64,000 nt of DNA from Sulfurovum sp. (GTDB taxonomy: Bacteria > Campylobacterota > Campylobacteria > Campylobacterales > Sulfurovaceae): the NCBI GenBank assembly GCA_027019175.1, contig JALUXB010000002.1, forward strand, positions 1 through 64,000. Direction: 5' to 3'. Below the pieces are notes generated by a model. It was not told the origin of the DNA. It did no database searches and saw only the letters and a list, made by a program, of their open reading frames with translations. The position numbers and the translations under genes were made by a program. Position 1 is the first letter of the stretch. Each line of letters begins with the position of its first letter. This document shows, piece after piece, positions 17,848-25,456 of the stretch.

Positions 17848-18234
17848 ATGAAACAAATTACTGTATTGGAAAAATACCCTGTATTTACACTCGAAATCCA
17901 AAAAAGTGAAACATCGTATCAAACTATTGATGCAATCTTTGCCTATCTGAAAGATCAAATAGCGGAGCATCCTGTCGCAACCTATATTGGAGAGTTTGAC
18001 CACTATGCACATACCATGTCGCTGAGTGAAGGCAAGGTGGCCGAAGGAATTCTCGCGGCAAAAAATATAATTTGCTGTTTTGGGAAAGTGTTGCCTAAAC
18101 CGGAGGTTCTTGCTGTCCGGCCGCGATCTATTGGTGTTGCAGAGTATGAAGACCGTTTTGTGATCAGTTTTATGGAAGCGCCCAACCCGGATGCGAACAA
18201 AGCAATGGAGAACTGGGTAAAAGGACTGGTTTAA
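17848..18234 (+). CDS. Conserved hypothetical protein, 128 aa
   Basis: A 128-residue soluble protein, start ATG after AAAAAAGGAACCCC. It contains EHPVATYIGEFDHYAHTMSL (about 38-57) with three histidines close together, and two adjacent cysteines (NIICCFGKVLP, about 74-84), so a metal or redox role is possible but unproven. I recall similar proteins in Sulfurimonas/Sulfurovum annotated only as a DUF, and cannot name the function. It sits between the repeat block and tpx. Confidence 0.65.
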   Translation: MKQITVLEKYPVFTLEIQKSETSYQTIDAIFAYLKDQIAEHPVATYIGEFDHYAHTMSLSEGKVAEGILAAKNIICCFGKVLPKPEVLAVRPRSIGVAEYEDRFVISFMEAPNPDANKAMENWVKGLV

Positions 18235-18419
18235 AATAATGGTGTTACGCAAGGTAGCACTATTGTCGGAAAGACCGTAATCAGCGCATGTTTTAGTGTA
18301 TGAAACGAGATCTATATTGATAAAAACGTATCAAAAATGCACGGCTTTTTTAAATTAAGAGTAATTTTATCCTAATTAAGTCATACTACGACTATCAAAA
18401 CAAAATAAAAGGATATTAA
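18235..18419. promoter_or_regulatory. Upstream region of tpx with a small palindrome
   Basis: No open frame here. TTGATA-AAAACG-TATCAA (18317-18334) is a perfect 6-bp dyad, and AATTAAG occurs twice about 19 bp apart (near 18354 and 18373). A redox-responsive regulator of tpx would be expected, but I cannot match these words to a known box with confidence. AAAAGGATATTAA precedes the tpx ATG. Confidence 0.3.
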
Positions 18420-18941
18420 ATGGCAACAGTAACATTTAAAAACGACACAGTATGTAACCTCGCAGGTAATGAAGTAAACGTTGGAGATACAGCTCCGGTA
18501 GTAACAGTAGTAAACTCCAACCCAATGCTCCAGGACGAGCAGGTAGGTGGAGAAGGTAAAGTGCAGCTGGTTATCGCTGTTCCTTCACTTGACACAGGTG
18601 TATGTGACGCTGAGACAAGAAGATTCAACCAGGAAGCGGCTGATCTTGAGGGTGTAGAAGTGATCACAGTCTCTATGGACCTTCCATTTGCAGCAGCAAG
18701 ATGGTGTGGTGCAGCAGGTATTGAAAACATCAAAGTATGTTCTGACTTCAGAAACAAAGACTTCGGTAACGCATACGGCGTACTGCTTGCTGACGGACCA
18801 CTTGCAGGTGTACTTGCACGTGTGATCTTCGTTATCGGAAAAGACGGTAAAGTAACTTACAAGCAGGTTGTTCCTGAAATTACAGAAGAGCCAAACTACG
18901 AAGAGGCAATCGAAGCTGCAAAAGCTGCTGCCAACGCGTAA
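18420..18941 (+). CDS. tpx: Thiol peroxidase
   Basis: A 173-residue atypical 2-Cys peroxiredoxin that reduces hydrogen and alkyl peroxides with electrons from thioredoxin. The peroxidatic cysteine is in PSLDTGVCDAETRRF (about residue 61) and the resolving cysteine in ARWCGAAGI (about 95), matching Tpx. Codon use is strongly biased (GGT/GTA/GCA, little variety), as in highly expressed genes. A UUCG-loop hairpin follows the stop. Confidence 0.95.
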   Translation: MATVTFKNDTVCNLAGNEVNVGDTAPVVTVVNSNPMLQDEQVGGEGKVQLVIAVPSLDTGVCDAETRRFNQEAADLEGVEVITVSMDLPFAAARWCGAAGIENIKVCSDFRNKDFGNAYGVLLADGPLAGVLARVIFVIGKDGKVTYKQVVPEITEEPNYEEAIEAAKAAANA

Positions 18942-18948
18942 CTTTCCC

Positions 18949-18966
18949 TCAGACCTTCGGGTCTGA
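18949..18966 (+). terminator. UUCG-loop hairpin after tpx
   Basis: TCAGACC-TTCG-GGTCTGA is a perfect 7-bp stem with the extra-stable UUCG loop, 7 bases after the tpx stop. The following bases are T-rich but not a clean run. Confidence 0.6.
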
Positions 18967-19033
18967 AACTTCATTCATAATTTCCTCCTTTTTTCTTACG
19001 ACTCCCTAATTGTATTTTTGTTACAATCACTTC

Positions 19034-19609
19034 ATGTATATATCACGTTATTTTATGCCTGTTATCTTGCTCGCCGTACCATTTTTTTTCAGTGCCTGTC
19101 AGCCTGACGTCAAAAACAACCAGTATACGCTTGATGAGTGTAAAAAAGAGCTGCTTGAGGCGGAAGATTTCGATGAAAGTGCCAAAATAGACCATATTGT
19201 CGTTATTAAAAAAGAGCGCAAGATGTATCTCTATCGTGACGGCAAAGTCCAGGCAGCTTTTCCTGTCTCTTTAGGGAAGAATCCGATAGGGCAGAAACAG
19301 CAGAAAGGCGACTACCGTACACCGGAAGGAACATTCTGGATTCACAGGAAGCTTTGCTCTCCAAAATACTATCGTTCCCTCTGTATCTCCTATCCTCGTC
19401 CGCAGGATATTGCATCGGCAAAACGCCGTGGTGTAGATCCGGGCGGCAGTATTACAATTCATGCCCAGCCAACATGGAATGCAGACGGTCACGGTGACAA
19501 CTATACCTTGGCGCATAATTGGACACAGGGGTGCGTGGCTGTGACGAACAGTGCCATGAAGAAGCTCTGGTATGCGGTACGTGAAGGTGTCCCTGTGACA
19601 ATAAAATAG
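19034..19609 (+). CDS. YafK-type L,D-transpeptidase-family lipoprotein 1
   Basis: A 191-residue lipoprotein: signal MYISRYFMPVILLAVPFFFSAC with lipobox FSAC. Then a YkuD-fold catalytic domain with YRTPEG (about 95), ITIHAQP and the nucleophile motif HNWTQGCVAVTN near residue 168. The WTxGC form is that of E. coli YafK/DpaA, which cuts lipoprotein from peptidoglycan. Hydrolysis, rather than cross-linking, is therefore the better guess. The ATG at 19034 has no ribosome-binding site; a TACAAT lies at 19022-19027, so a leaderless message is possible. In-frame TTG at 19010 and ATG at 19055 are alternatives. It is paralogous to the gene at 20032. Confidence 0.8.
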   Translation: MYISRYFMPVILLAVPFFFSACQPDVKNNQYTLDECKKELLEAEDFDESAKIDHIVVIKKERKMYLYRDGKVQAAFPVSLGKNPIGQKQQKGDYRTPEGTFWIHRKLCSPKYYRSLCISYPRPQDIASAKRRGVDPGGSITIHAQPTWNADGHGDNYTLAHNWTQGCVAVTNSAMKKLWYAVREGVPVTIK

Positions 19610-19623
19610 CAAAGGAGTATCGT

Positions 19624-20013
19624 ATCGGGCGTTATACACAAAAGCAGATTGAAAAGTTTAACAGACAGAAGTATATTGGGGAACTGGAGAAGATCGGAAA
19701 GAATCTTTTTCGTATGTTGCGTGACGAGAAGGTCTCTTCTCAAGATTTTACGGTAAAATTTGAACAGCTCAAGCAGAAGTTTGACGAGCGTGAGGCTGTG
19801 CAGCTTGATTCAGAGTATCATCGGCAGATGAAACAGTATATCGAGCGGCTCTATGAAGAGACCTGCAATAACCATGCCTTTGACAATGTGAGAATGGATG
19901 AAATGCGTGAAGCGGAAATGAGTAACCTTAATCGGCTTCAGAAACTTAAAAATGCAAGCAGCTACAAAAAAGAGAAGCATAAAGCCAAAGGGCAGAATGA
20001 AGATTGGGGTTAA
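19624..20013 (+). CDS. Coiled-coil protein with an apparent non-standard (AUC) start
   Basis: A charged, helical protein of about 129 residues of unknown function lying between two YafK-type genes. The frame is open from 19585 and reads well from 19624 (...RYTQKQIEKFNRQKYIG), yet the first ATG is internal at 19714 and has no ribosome-binding site. An ideal AAAGGAG lies at 19611-19617, exactly 6 bases before an ATC at 19624; no ATG, GTG or TTG is in frame there. I therefore place the start at ATC with low certainty. The ATG at 19714 would give 99 residues. The C-terminus is lysine-rich (KKEKHKAKGQNEDWG). The stop is 18 bp before the next gene. Confidence 0.5.
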   Translation: MGRYTQKQIEKFNRQKYIGELEKIGKNLFRMLRDEKVSSQDFTVKFEQLKQKFDEREAVQLDSEYHRQMKQYIERLYEETCNNHAFDNVRMDEMREAEMSNLNRLQKLKNASSYKKEKHKAKGQNEDWG

Positions 20014-20031
20014 CCCAAAAAAGGAGCAAGA

Positions 20032-20625
20032 ATGAGACTGAAAGTACTATTGGCCGTAATGGCTGCGGGAATGCTGTTTATTTTAGGAGGGTGCGGTAAG
20101 CCGACCTATACGGGAAAAGCAGACAAGACGCCGTATGAGACACGACAGTGTAACCGGGAATTGGCAAAAGGTGCCGAAATTGATCCGAGTATGATCATTG
20201 ACAGACTTGAAGCATTTAAGTCTAAACGTATGATGTATGGGTACCGCAACGGAAAGAAAGTATTTGAATCGCGCATGTCACTTGGAAAGAATGGTGACAA
20301 GGGAACAAAAATGAAAGCGGGTGACTACCGTACACCGGAAGGGCACTATACGATCGTACGAAAGAAGTGTGACCCCAGACTCTACCGTTCTTTGATGATC
20401 TCGTACCCGAACAAGGAAGATATGGCACGTTGCAAGGCCAAAGGATTTTGTCCTGGAGGTTACATTACGATTCATGGTCAGCCCAAGTGGAATGCAGACG
20501 GCAGAGGTGATGCCTATACACTTGCACATGACTGGACGGAGGGGTGTATGGCCGTGCCGAATAAGAAGATGCTGCAGCTTTGGAAAGGTGTACGAAACGG
20601 TACGCCGATTACAATACATCCATAA
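20032..20625 (+). CDS. YafK-type L,D-transpeptidase-family lipoprotein 2
   Basis: A 197-residue lipoprotein paralogous to the product at 19034. The signal MRLKVLLAVMAAGMLFILGGC has lipobox LGGC. The catalytic domain shows YRTPEGHYTI, YITIHGQPKWNADG and HDWTEGCMAVPN, the YafK-like WTxGC nucleophile motif. It differs from copy 1 by extra cysteines (CKAKGFCPGG, about 139-146). AAAAAAGGAGCAAG precedes its ATG. Together, 19034, 19624 and 20032 read as one operon of two peptidoglycan-acting lipoproteins with a small coiled-coil protein between. Confidence 0.82.
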   Translation: MRLKVLLAVMAAGMLFILGGCGKPTYTGKADKTPYETRQCNRELAKGAEIDPSMIIDRLEAFKSKRMMYGYRNGKKVFESRMSLGKNGDKGTKMKAGDYRTPEGHYTIVRKKCDPRLYRSLMISYPNKEDMARCKAKGFCPGGYITIHGQPKWNADGRGDAYTLAHDWTEGCMAVPNKKMLQLWKGVRNGTPITIHP

Positions 20626-20712
20626 TTATTATAGTTAGAGAATAAATTTAGCTATATTTGAGATAAACTATATTATGATATTGAATAATATTGGACAAAC
20701 GAGGAGAATTTT

Positions 20713-21201
20713 ATGAAAAAGAAGATGGTAAGTTTCGGTATTTTGCTGACAGCATCCCTATTGATGGCAGGGGGTAACCTGAATCCGGCAATGCCTGCGG
20801 TTGCAGACATTGGGAAGCCATGTAAAACACATACTTTTTATGTGGACCCAGATACAAAACTGATGTGGCAGGACGCCCCGTATACCGATGCTGAGGATGG
20901 TGCCTATGCCCGTGAACACTCTGTAGGAAAGGCAGGTACATGGCGTCACGCGGTTGACTACTGTCGCCGTCTTGATTATGCCGGCTATACTGACTGGAGA
21001 CTGCCGACTGTTGATGAACTCCAGGCAGTACATCATATTGAAGGGCAGGTTTTTGCAAACTTCAGAGATAAAGACTTCTGGACGTCTACCCCAACGACAG
21101 AAGGTAAATACTATGTAGTTTACCCTGCAGATGCATACAAATATAAGAGAAGCCCCCGCCAGTCAAACTATATTCGTTGTGTTCGCTGTACTGCAAAATA
21201 G
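20713..21201 (+). CDS. Secreted DUF1566 (Lcl C-terminal) protein
   Basis: A 162-residue exported protein: signal MKKKMVSFGILLTASLLMAGG, then a single DUF1566/Lcl_C domain. Its marks are KLMWQDAP (about 48-55), AVDYCRRLDYAGYTDWRLPTVDELQAVHH (about 80-108) and a closing YIRCVRC. The family has a C-type-lectin-like fold and occurs in surface proteins; the ligand is unknown. Two to four cysteines probably form disulfides. GAGGAGAATTTT precedes the ATG. It converges on murB with a 3-bp gap. Confidence 0.78.
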   Translation: MKKKMVSFGILLTASLLMAGGNLNPAMPAVADIGKPCKTHTFYVDPDTKLMWQDAPYTDAEDGAYAREHSVGKAGTWRHAVDYCRRLDYAGYTDWRLPTVDELQAVHHIEGQVFANFRDKDFWTSTPTTEGKYYVVYPADAYKYKRSPRQSNYIRCVRCTAK

Positions 21202-21204
21202 GGT

Positions 21205-21984
21205 TTAGAGGAGTTTTATCTCCTCTTTGAGCCTAATGCCGAAAGATTCTTTGACCCTCTCTTTTGCAAGGAAGAGAAGAAATCTTGCTTCATCAAATGT
21301 ACCGTTACCGAGATTAACAAGAAAATTGGCATGCATATCGCTCCAGGCCATACCCCCTTTACGATACCCTTTTAGCCCTACTGCTTCAATAAGCCGTCCC
21401 GCATAATCTCCTTCAGGATTTTTAAATGCGGATCCTGCACTGGGGTGGGGCGGCTGGTTGTTTCGCATTGCAAGCAATTCTTGATGCAATTTTGTATTGT
21501 ATGGGTTTATTATTTTAAAACGGGCTGCCGTGACGATTCCCGGAAGTTTGGCATACCGGTAACCGTACTCGATCTCCTCTTTTGGCAGCCATTTTCCGTC
21601 AATCTCGATACTGTGCAGTATCTTGAAAATTTCATAGCTTTTGACACCGGCATTCATTGCAAGCATTCCGCCAAGTGTTCCCGGCAGTTTGGCACAGAAT
21701 TCAAAACCGCCTATATTGTGTTTTTTGGCGTAGGAGACAATACGTCCTGTCGGCATCGCAGCACCGATCTCAAGAATGCCATTGTCATGCTGTTGAAGGT
21801 AGGCAAAGTCTTTTCCAAGTATCATCAGCGGTGGCGGTGTTGGAGAGACAAGCAGATTGTTTGCTGCACCGATGAGGTAACGGCCGTCAGGAATACGGTC
21901 GCCTTTTTCGATAACAAGTACCTCTTCGGGCTGTCCTACTTTGATACTGGAGAATTTGGAGAAATCGATGGTTTTAAAGAACAA
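21205..21984 (-). CDS. murB: UDP-N-acetylenolpyruvoylglucosamine reductase
   Basis: A 259-residue short-type MurB as in other epsilonproteobacteria, reducing UDP-GlcNAc-enolpyruvate to UDP-MurNAc. FAD-binding pieces KLPGTLGGMLAMNAG (about 101-115) and the catalytic region PHPSAGSAFKNPEGDYAGRLIE (about 202-223) are present. I start it at the TTG at 21984 (protein LFFKTIDFSKFSSIKVG), which has AAGGGG six bases upstream. The longer in-frame ATG at 22068 would translate a heptamer repeat. The ribosome-binding site and the start lie inside a perfect hairpin, which may control translation. Confidence 0.88.
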   Translation of the reverse strand: MFFKTIDFSKFSSIKVGQPEEVLVIEKGDRIPDGRYLIGAANNLLVSPTPPPLMILGKDFAYLQQHDNGILEIGAAMPTGRIVSYAKKHNIGGFEFCAKLPGTLGGMLAMNAGVKSYEIFKILHSIEIDGKWLPKEEIEYGYRYAKLPGIVTAARFKIINPYNTKLHQELLAMRNNQPPHPSAGSAFKNPEGDYAGRLIEAVGLKGYRKGGMAWSDMHANFLVNLGNGTFDEARFLLFLAKERVKESFGIRLKEEIKLL

Positions 21985-22003
21985 GGGGTTCCCCTTGTTC
22001 TTT
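21976..22003 (-). promoter_or_regulatory. Perfect 13-bp hairpin over murB ribosome-binding site and start
   Basis: AAAGAACAAGGGG (21976-21988) and CCCCTTGTTCTTT (21991-22003) pair perfectly around a 2-base gap. On the message the 5' arm holds the AAGGGG ribosome-binding site and the 3' arm holds the UUG start, so folding would hide both. Confidence 0.65.
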
Positions 22004-22031
22004 AATGAGGAATGAGGAATGAGGAATGAGG
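22004..22031. repeat. Heptamer tandem repeat AATGAGG x4
   Basis: Four exact head-to-tail copies of AATGAGG directly abut the murB hairpin. On the other strand they read ATTCCTC in permuted form, related to the ATTCCAA array at 22122. Confidence 0.9.
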
Positions 22032-22121
22032 AGTTGTGGTATGTGTTGCTGCACAACGCTTTTATCAAACGTGCAAAAATCTATGCTATTTAAGGTTGCC
22101 ACAAGTCTGCAAAGTGTTATC

Positions 22122-22156
22122 ATTCCAAATTCCAAATTCCAAATTCCAAATTCCTA
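22122..22156. repeat. Heptamer tandem repeat ATTCCAA x4 plus ATTCCTA
   Basis: Four exact ATTCCAA units and a fifth ATTCCTA, followed by a partial ATTC. The array is in inverted orientation relative to the one at 22004 and supplies the mqnD stop codon. Confidence 0.9.
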
Positions 22157-23020
22157 ATTCGACCGTAGGTTGCTGTACTCTCTCGGAATGAGATAATCCT
22201 CCGTTTTTATCGGGCATTCCCACATGCCGTGCTCAAAGCCTATTTCGTAGAGTTTGTCGAGCGCTTTTAGCTGCAGGGGGCTAAGTTCTACAGATTCATC
22301 CGAAGCGTACATGTCCAGATATTTTGTGAGCATGGCATCGCTGATGCGTACGAGGTTTTCATTTTCAAGTTTTGTACAGAGCTCTTCTTTGCGGTCATTG
22401 GCAACTTTCACTCCGTCTATGAGAACATTCTCTATGTCAAGGGCACGGTTCAACGGCAGGCTTCGGCGGATTGCCATACCGCCCAGAGGCAGGGGAAGCC
22501 CTTCTCCGGCCAGTTCGACCCAAATATCCCATATCTCTTTTTCCACTTCGAGGCTTTCATCAAAATCGAGAATTGATTCGTGTATCAGTACTCCTGCATC
22601 AACCGTACCGTCAATGACGGCCTGTTCGATTTCAAGAAAATCCAAATAGACGGGTCTGGCGTCGGGGTAGTAGAGACGAAAAAGCATAGCATTGGTAGTG
22701 TATTTGCCTGAAAGCGCTACTTTGAAGCGTCGCTTGAGGCGTTCACCCTTACGCTTGATCAATTTTGGTCCATATCCCTCTCCAAAACTGACCGCCGTAC
22801 GCAGCAGTGCATACTCATTACGAATAAGCGGGTACATACCGAAGCTGATAGCACTGACATCGTAGGTACCTTTAAGGGCTTCAACGTTCAGGGTTTCAAT
22901 ATCCAGTCCAATATTTTCAAACGACAATCCTTTGGTATCGACCCAGCCGAATTTAATGGCATAGTACATGAAAATATCGTCTGCATCGGGTGAGTGGGCT
23001 AACTGAATGGGGTTTGGCAT
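22154..23020 (-). CDS. mqnD: 1,4-dihydroxy-6-naphthoate synthase (futalosine pathway)
   Basis: A 288-residue periplasmic-binding-fold enzyme that forms 1,4-dihydroxy-6-naphthoate in the futalosine route to menaquinone. Recognisable are LAHSPDADDIFMYYAI (8-23), VSAISFGMYPLIRN (about 55-68), and GEGYGPKLI and GLPLPLGGMAIRR, which are typical of MqnD. The last two codons and the TAG stop fall in the heptamer array, so the natural C-terminus may have been replaced by repeat sequence. mqnA is at 57680. Confidence 0.92.
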   Translation of the reverse strand: MPNPIQLAHSPDADDIFMYYAIKFGWVDTKGLSFENIGLDIETLNVEALKGTYDVSAISFGMYPLIRNEYALLRTAVSFGEGYGPKLIKRKGERLKRRFKVALSGKYTTNAMLFRLYYPDARPVYLDFLEIEQAVIDGTVDAGVLIHESILDFDESLEVEKEIWDIWVELAGEGLPLPLGGMAIRRSLPLNRALDIENVLIDGVKVANDRKEELCTKLENENLVRISDAMLTKYLDMYASDESVELSPLQLKALDKLYEIGFEHGMWECPIKTEDYLIPREYSNLRSN

Positions 23021-23148
23021 AGAGGCTCGCTTTGTTTTGATGTAAGTATTTTAACACAGGGGGGCAAAAAAAGAAATTGCATAAAAAATATGACAATATG
23101 ACATTTTTTTTAATATAGGCAAGAAGATGCTCTATACTGCCGATATGA

Positions 23149-23178
23149 CTAAATAAATTATCTTTATTTAGATAAAAT
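23149..23178 (+). promoter_or_regulatory. Palindrome and promoter region upstream of recA
   Basis: CTAAATAAA (23149-23157) and TTTATTTAG (23163-23171) are perfect 9-bp complements around TTATC, and TAAAAT (23173-23178) right after may be the -10 element. The palindrome would lie between the -35 and -10 positions, a place for a repressor or an alternative regulator. It does not resemble an E. coli LexA box. Confidence 0.4.
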
Positions 23179-23202
23179 CTCTATAGAAAAAAGGATAAGG
23201 AT

Positions 23203-24246
23203 ATGACGATGGCAATGGATGCACAAAAACAAAAAGCTCTGGATATGGCGATCAAGCAGATTGACAAGGCGTTTGGCAAAGGGACGCTGATGCGCCTTGG
23301 TGATAAAGAGTTCGAGCCTATTGAAGCGATTTCTACAGGTTCACTGGGGCTTGATATGGCATTGGGGATTGGCGGCATTCCTCAGGGGCGTATTGTTGAG
23401 ATATACGGACCGGAGTCTTCAGGTAAGACAACGCTGGCACTACAGACGATTGCTTCGGCACAGGAGAAAGATATGGTGTGTGCTTTTATCGATGCGGAAC
23501 ACGCACTCGATGTCGTATATGCAAAGAATCTCGGTGTTGATACAGACAACCTGCTCGTTTCCCAGCCGGACTTCGGAGAGCAGGCACTTGATGTGCTTGA
23601 AACACTTGCACGTTCCGGAGCAGTCGATCTCATCGTAGTCGACTCGGTTGCTGCTCTGACGCCCAAAACGGAAATAGAGGGGGATATGGGCGATCAACAC
23701 GTGGGTTTGCAGGCACGTCTGATGTCCCAGGCATTGCGTAAGCTGACAGGACTGCTGCACAAGACCAACACAACTGTGATCTTTATTAACCAGATCCGTA
23801 TGAAGATCGGTACGATGGGGTATGGCTCACCTGAGACGACAACGGGCGGAAATGCGCTGAAGTTTTACTGCTCTGTACGTATCGATGTGCGCCGTATTGC
23901 GACACTCAAGCAGGGAGAGAGTCAGATTGGTAACCGTGTCAAAGCAAAAGTTGTTAAAAACAAGGTTGCACCGCCATTCAGACAGGCAGAATTTGACATT
24001 ATGTTCGGCGAAGGAATCAGCTTCGAGGGCGAATTGATCGATTATGGTGTAAAAATGGATATTATCGATAAGTCCGGTGCCTGGTTCAGTTACGGCTCGG
24101 AGAAACTTGGACAGGGTAAAGAGAATGCCAAGCAGACTATCAAAGAGAACCCTGAGCTCAAAGCGGAGATTGAAGCAAAGATCAAAGAAGCGCTTGGCTT
24201 TGGTGAAGGTTTGACGGTGGATGAAAAGGACATGACAGAAAGCTAA
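23203..24246 (+). CDS. recA: Recombinase A
   Basis: At 347 residues, RecA forms the ATP-dependent filament for homologous recombination. Walker A is GPESSGKTT (69-77), Walker [13 protein letters not shown] (about 143-154), and the conserved loops [15 protein letters not shown] and [10 protein letters not shown] are present. The ATG follows AAAAAGGATAAGGAT. In Helicobacter and Campylobacter recA is followed by eno; here eno is 8 kb away, after an inserted block. Confidence 0.97.
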   Translation: MTMAMDAQKQKALDMAIKQIDKAFGKGTLMRLGDKEFEPIEAISTGSLGLDMALGIGGIPQGRIVEIYGPESSGKTTLALQTIASAQEKDMVCAFIDAEHALDVVYAKNLGVDTDNLLVSQPDFGEQALDVLETLARSGAVDLIVVDSVAALTPKTEIEGDMGDQHVGLQARLMSQALRKLTGLLHKTNTTVIFINQIRMKIGTMGYGSPETTTGGNALKFYCSVRIDVRRIATLKQGESQIGNRVKAKVVKNKVAPPFRQAEFDIMFGEGISFEGELIDYGVKMDIIDKSGAWFSYGSEKLGQGKENAKQTIKENPELKAEIEAKIKEALGFGEGLTVDEKDMTES

Positions 24247-24377
24247 AACAGTCCGTCCACTTTTTTGGGTGGCTTTGTCCGCCATATCCAAGCTTTACAT
24301 TTTGATTATGGAGCGTGCGGAAACCGTTATAGATATTTGCGTATATCTTATGGAGCAACCTGTAATTTTCAGGCTGT

Positions 24378-24626
24378 CTATTTACGGTGGAAAGAGGGGT
24401 TACATTGCTGGCGACCGTAGAACCAACCGTCATGGTAATCTGTGTTGGTTTGGAAAAGGTCACTGTTTTTTGTGTAATCTCCATTTGCTGTTTCGCATCC
24501 ATCCTGTTGCCCCTGCATAAAGCTTGGGCTTTTTGAGATCGGTGCGTGTACTGCCTCACTATTTCCACAACCTGCAACAATAAACCCTCCTGCGACAGAT
24601 ACCAGAATCAATATTGCTTTTGTCAT
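24378..24626 (-). CDS. Small lipoprotein, unknown function
   Basis: At 82 residues: signal peptide MTKAILILVSVAGGFIVAGC with lipobox VAGC, then a short mature part with two further cysteines (QDGCETANGDYTKNS and GRQQCNP) probably forming a disulfide. A GWFYGR motif precedes the end. GGAGAG lies before the ATG. I recognise the CETANGDYTK pattern as recurring in small secreted proteins of this group but know no function. It is divergent from the transpeptidase gene at 24741. Confidence 0.65.
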   Translation of the reverse strand: MTKAILILVSVAGGFIVAGCGNSEAVHAPISKSPSFMQGQQDGCETANGDYTKNSDLFQTNTDYHDGWFYGRQQCNPSFHRK

Positions 24627-24682
24627 TTTGTACTCTCCATTTTATTTTTCATGAAAAGTATAGCAAAAATTAATAGAGTTTA

Positions 24683-24712
24683 ATGACAAATTGTAGATAT
24701 ACCTTTTATAAT
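24683..24712 (+). promoter_or_regulatory. Promoter of the L,D-transpeptidase gene at 24741
   Basis: ATGACA (24683-24688), an 18-bp spacer, and a consensus TATAAT (24707-24712), 28 bases before the ATG, which has GCAGGAG upstream. Confidence 0.5.
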
Positions 24713-24740
24713 AATAAGAAATAAGTTAGCAGGAGAGATA

Positions 24741-25382
24741 ATGAGATATATAATAATGGTACTTGCGGTATTACTTGGACTAAGCTCACTTCATGCAGGT
24801 GATCCTGCAAGTAGAGTATTTCCATTGAGCAAAACAAAGTTTGCAGTGCTGGATAAAAATGGTCACGAGAAAATTGTTGACCTTTCCGGGCAGGATTTTA
24901 TTGTCGTTTCTCTGCGAGAGCGTGGTGCAGACGGTGTGGCGTATGCAATTGACAGAGATGGTGTAGTTTGGTGGGCTGCGGTTATTTCTTCGGGAGCGAA
25001 AGGGCACGAAACGCCATCGGGTATTTTTACAATCTGGAGAAAAGAACGCTTCTATATGTCCAAAGCACATCCGGAAGCCAGTGGGATAAATAATATGGAT
25101 TTTTCCCTCTGGTTCACCCAGCAGGGGCATGCGATTCATATGGGGAACAGTGAAGCAATGTCGCATGGCTGCATTCATGTAGGTGAAAAGGGTGCGGCGA
25201 CAATGTTCAAATGGGCACAGAAAGGGAAAACAAAAGTGGTTGTAACACGTGAGCACTATCTTCCGTTTGTTTACTATGATTTGAAAAAGAGCGGATACAA
25301 AGAGAATTCCCAGACTCCTGCACATATCAAAGCCTATCTGCGAACGATGAAGCCGGTGGCACCAAACAGCACACAGAACTAA
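24741..25382 (+). CDS. Secreted L,D-transpeptidase (YkuD fold)
   Basis: A 213-residue exported protein (signal MRYIIMVLAVLLGLSSLHAG) with a YkuD catalytic domain. It has GHETPSGIFTIWRK (about 94-107) and HAIHMGNSEAMSHGCIHV (about 132-149), with the catalytic His, Ser and Cys of L,D-transpeptidases. The SHGCIHV motif matches classical cross-linking enzymes better than the YafK-type WTxGC of the two genes at 19-20.6 kb. It is the third gene of this superfamily within 6 kb. Confidence 0.82.
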   Translation: MRYIIMVLAVLLGLSSLHAGDPASRVFPLSKTKFAVLDKNGHEKIVDLSGQDFIVVSLRERGADGVAYAIDRDGVVWWAAVISSGAKGHETPSGIFTIWRKERFYMSKAHPEASGINNMDFSLWFTQQGHAIHMGNSEAMSHGCIHVGEKGAATMFKWAQKGKTKVVVTREHYLPFVYYDLKKSGYKENSQTPAHIKAYLRTMKPVAPNSTQN

Positions 25383-25429
25383 AAAGTGTAAGGTGTCACT
25401 TTACACTTTAAGCTAAAGTGTTCTATACT
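25383..25429 (+). promoter_or_regulatory. MerR-type operator inside an 18-bp-spacer promoter
   Basis: TTTACA (25400-25405) and TATACT (25424-25429) are 18 bp apart. Between them lies a perfect dyad, ACACTTTA-AGC-TAAAGTGT (25403-25421), the position and form of a MerR-family operator. A third half-site, AAAGTGTAA (25383-25391), pairs with TTACACTTT (25401-25409) and could double as a terminator for the gene before. The following gene is a MerR regulator, so autoregulation with the downstream aas-like gene is expected. Confidence 0.75.
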
Positions 25430-25456
25430 GTCATCAGTTCAACCAAAGGAGAACCG

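Noticed and set aside
18235-18419. c-di-GMP (GEMM) riboswitch before tpx, because of ACGCAAGG and GGAAAGACC words
   Set aside because: The order and spacing of the conserved GEMM elements are not met and no pairing scheme could be drawn by eye.
22004-22156. CRISPR-like array
   Set aside because: Units are seven bases long without spacers, so this is a tandem microrepeat and not a CRISPR.
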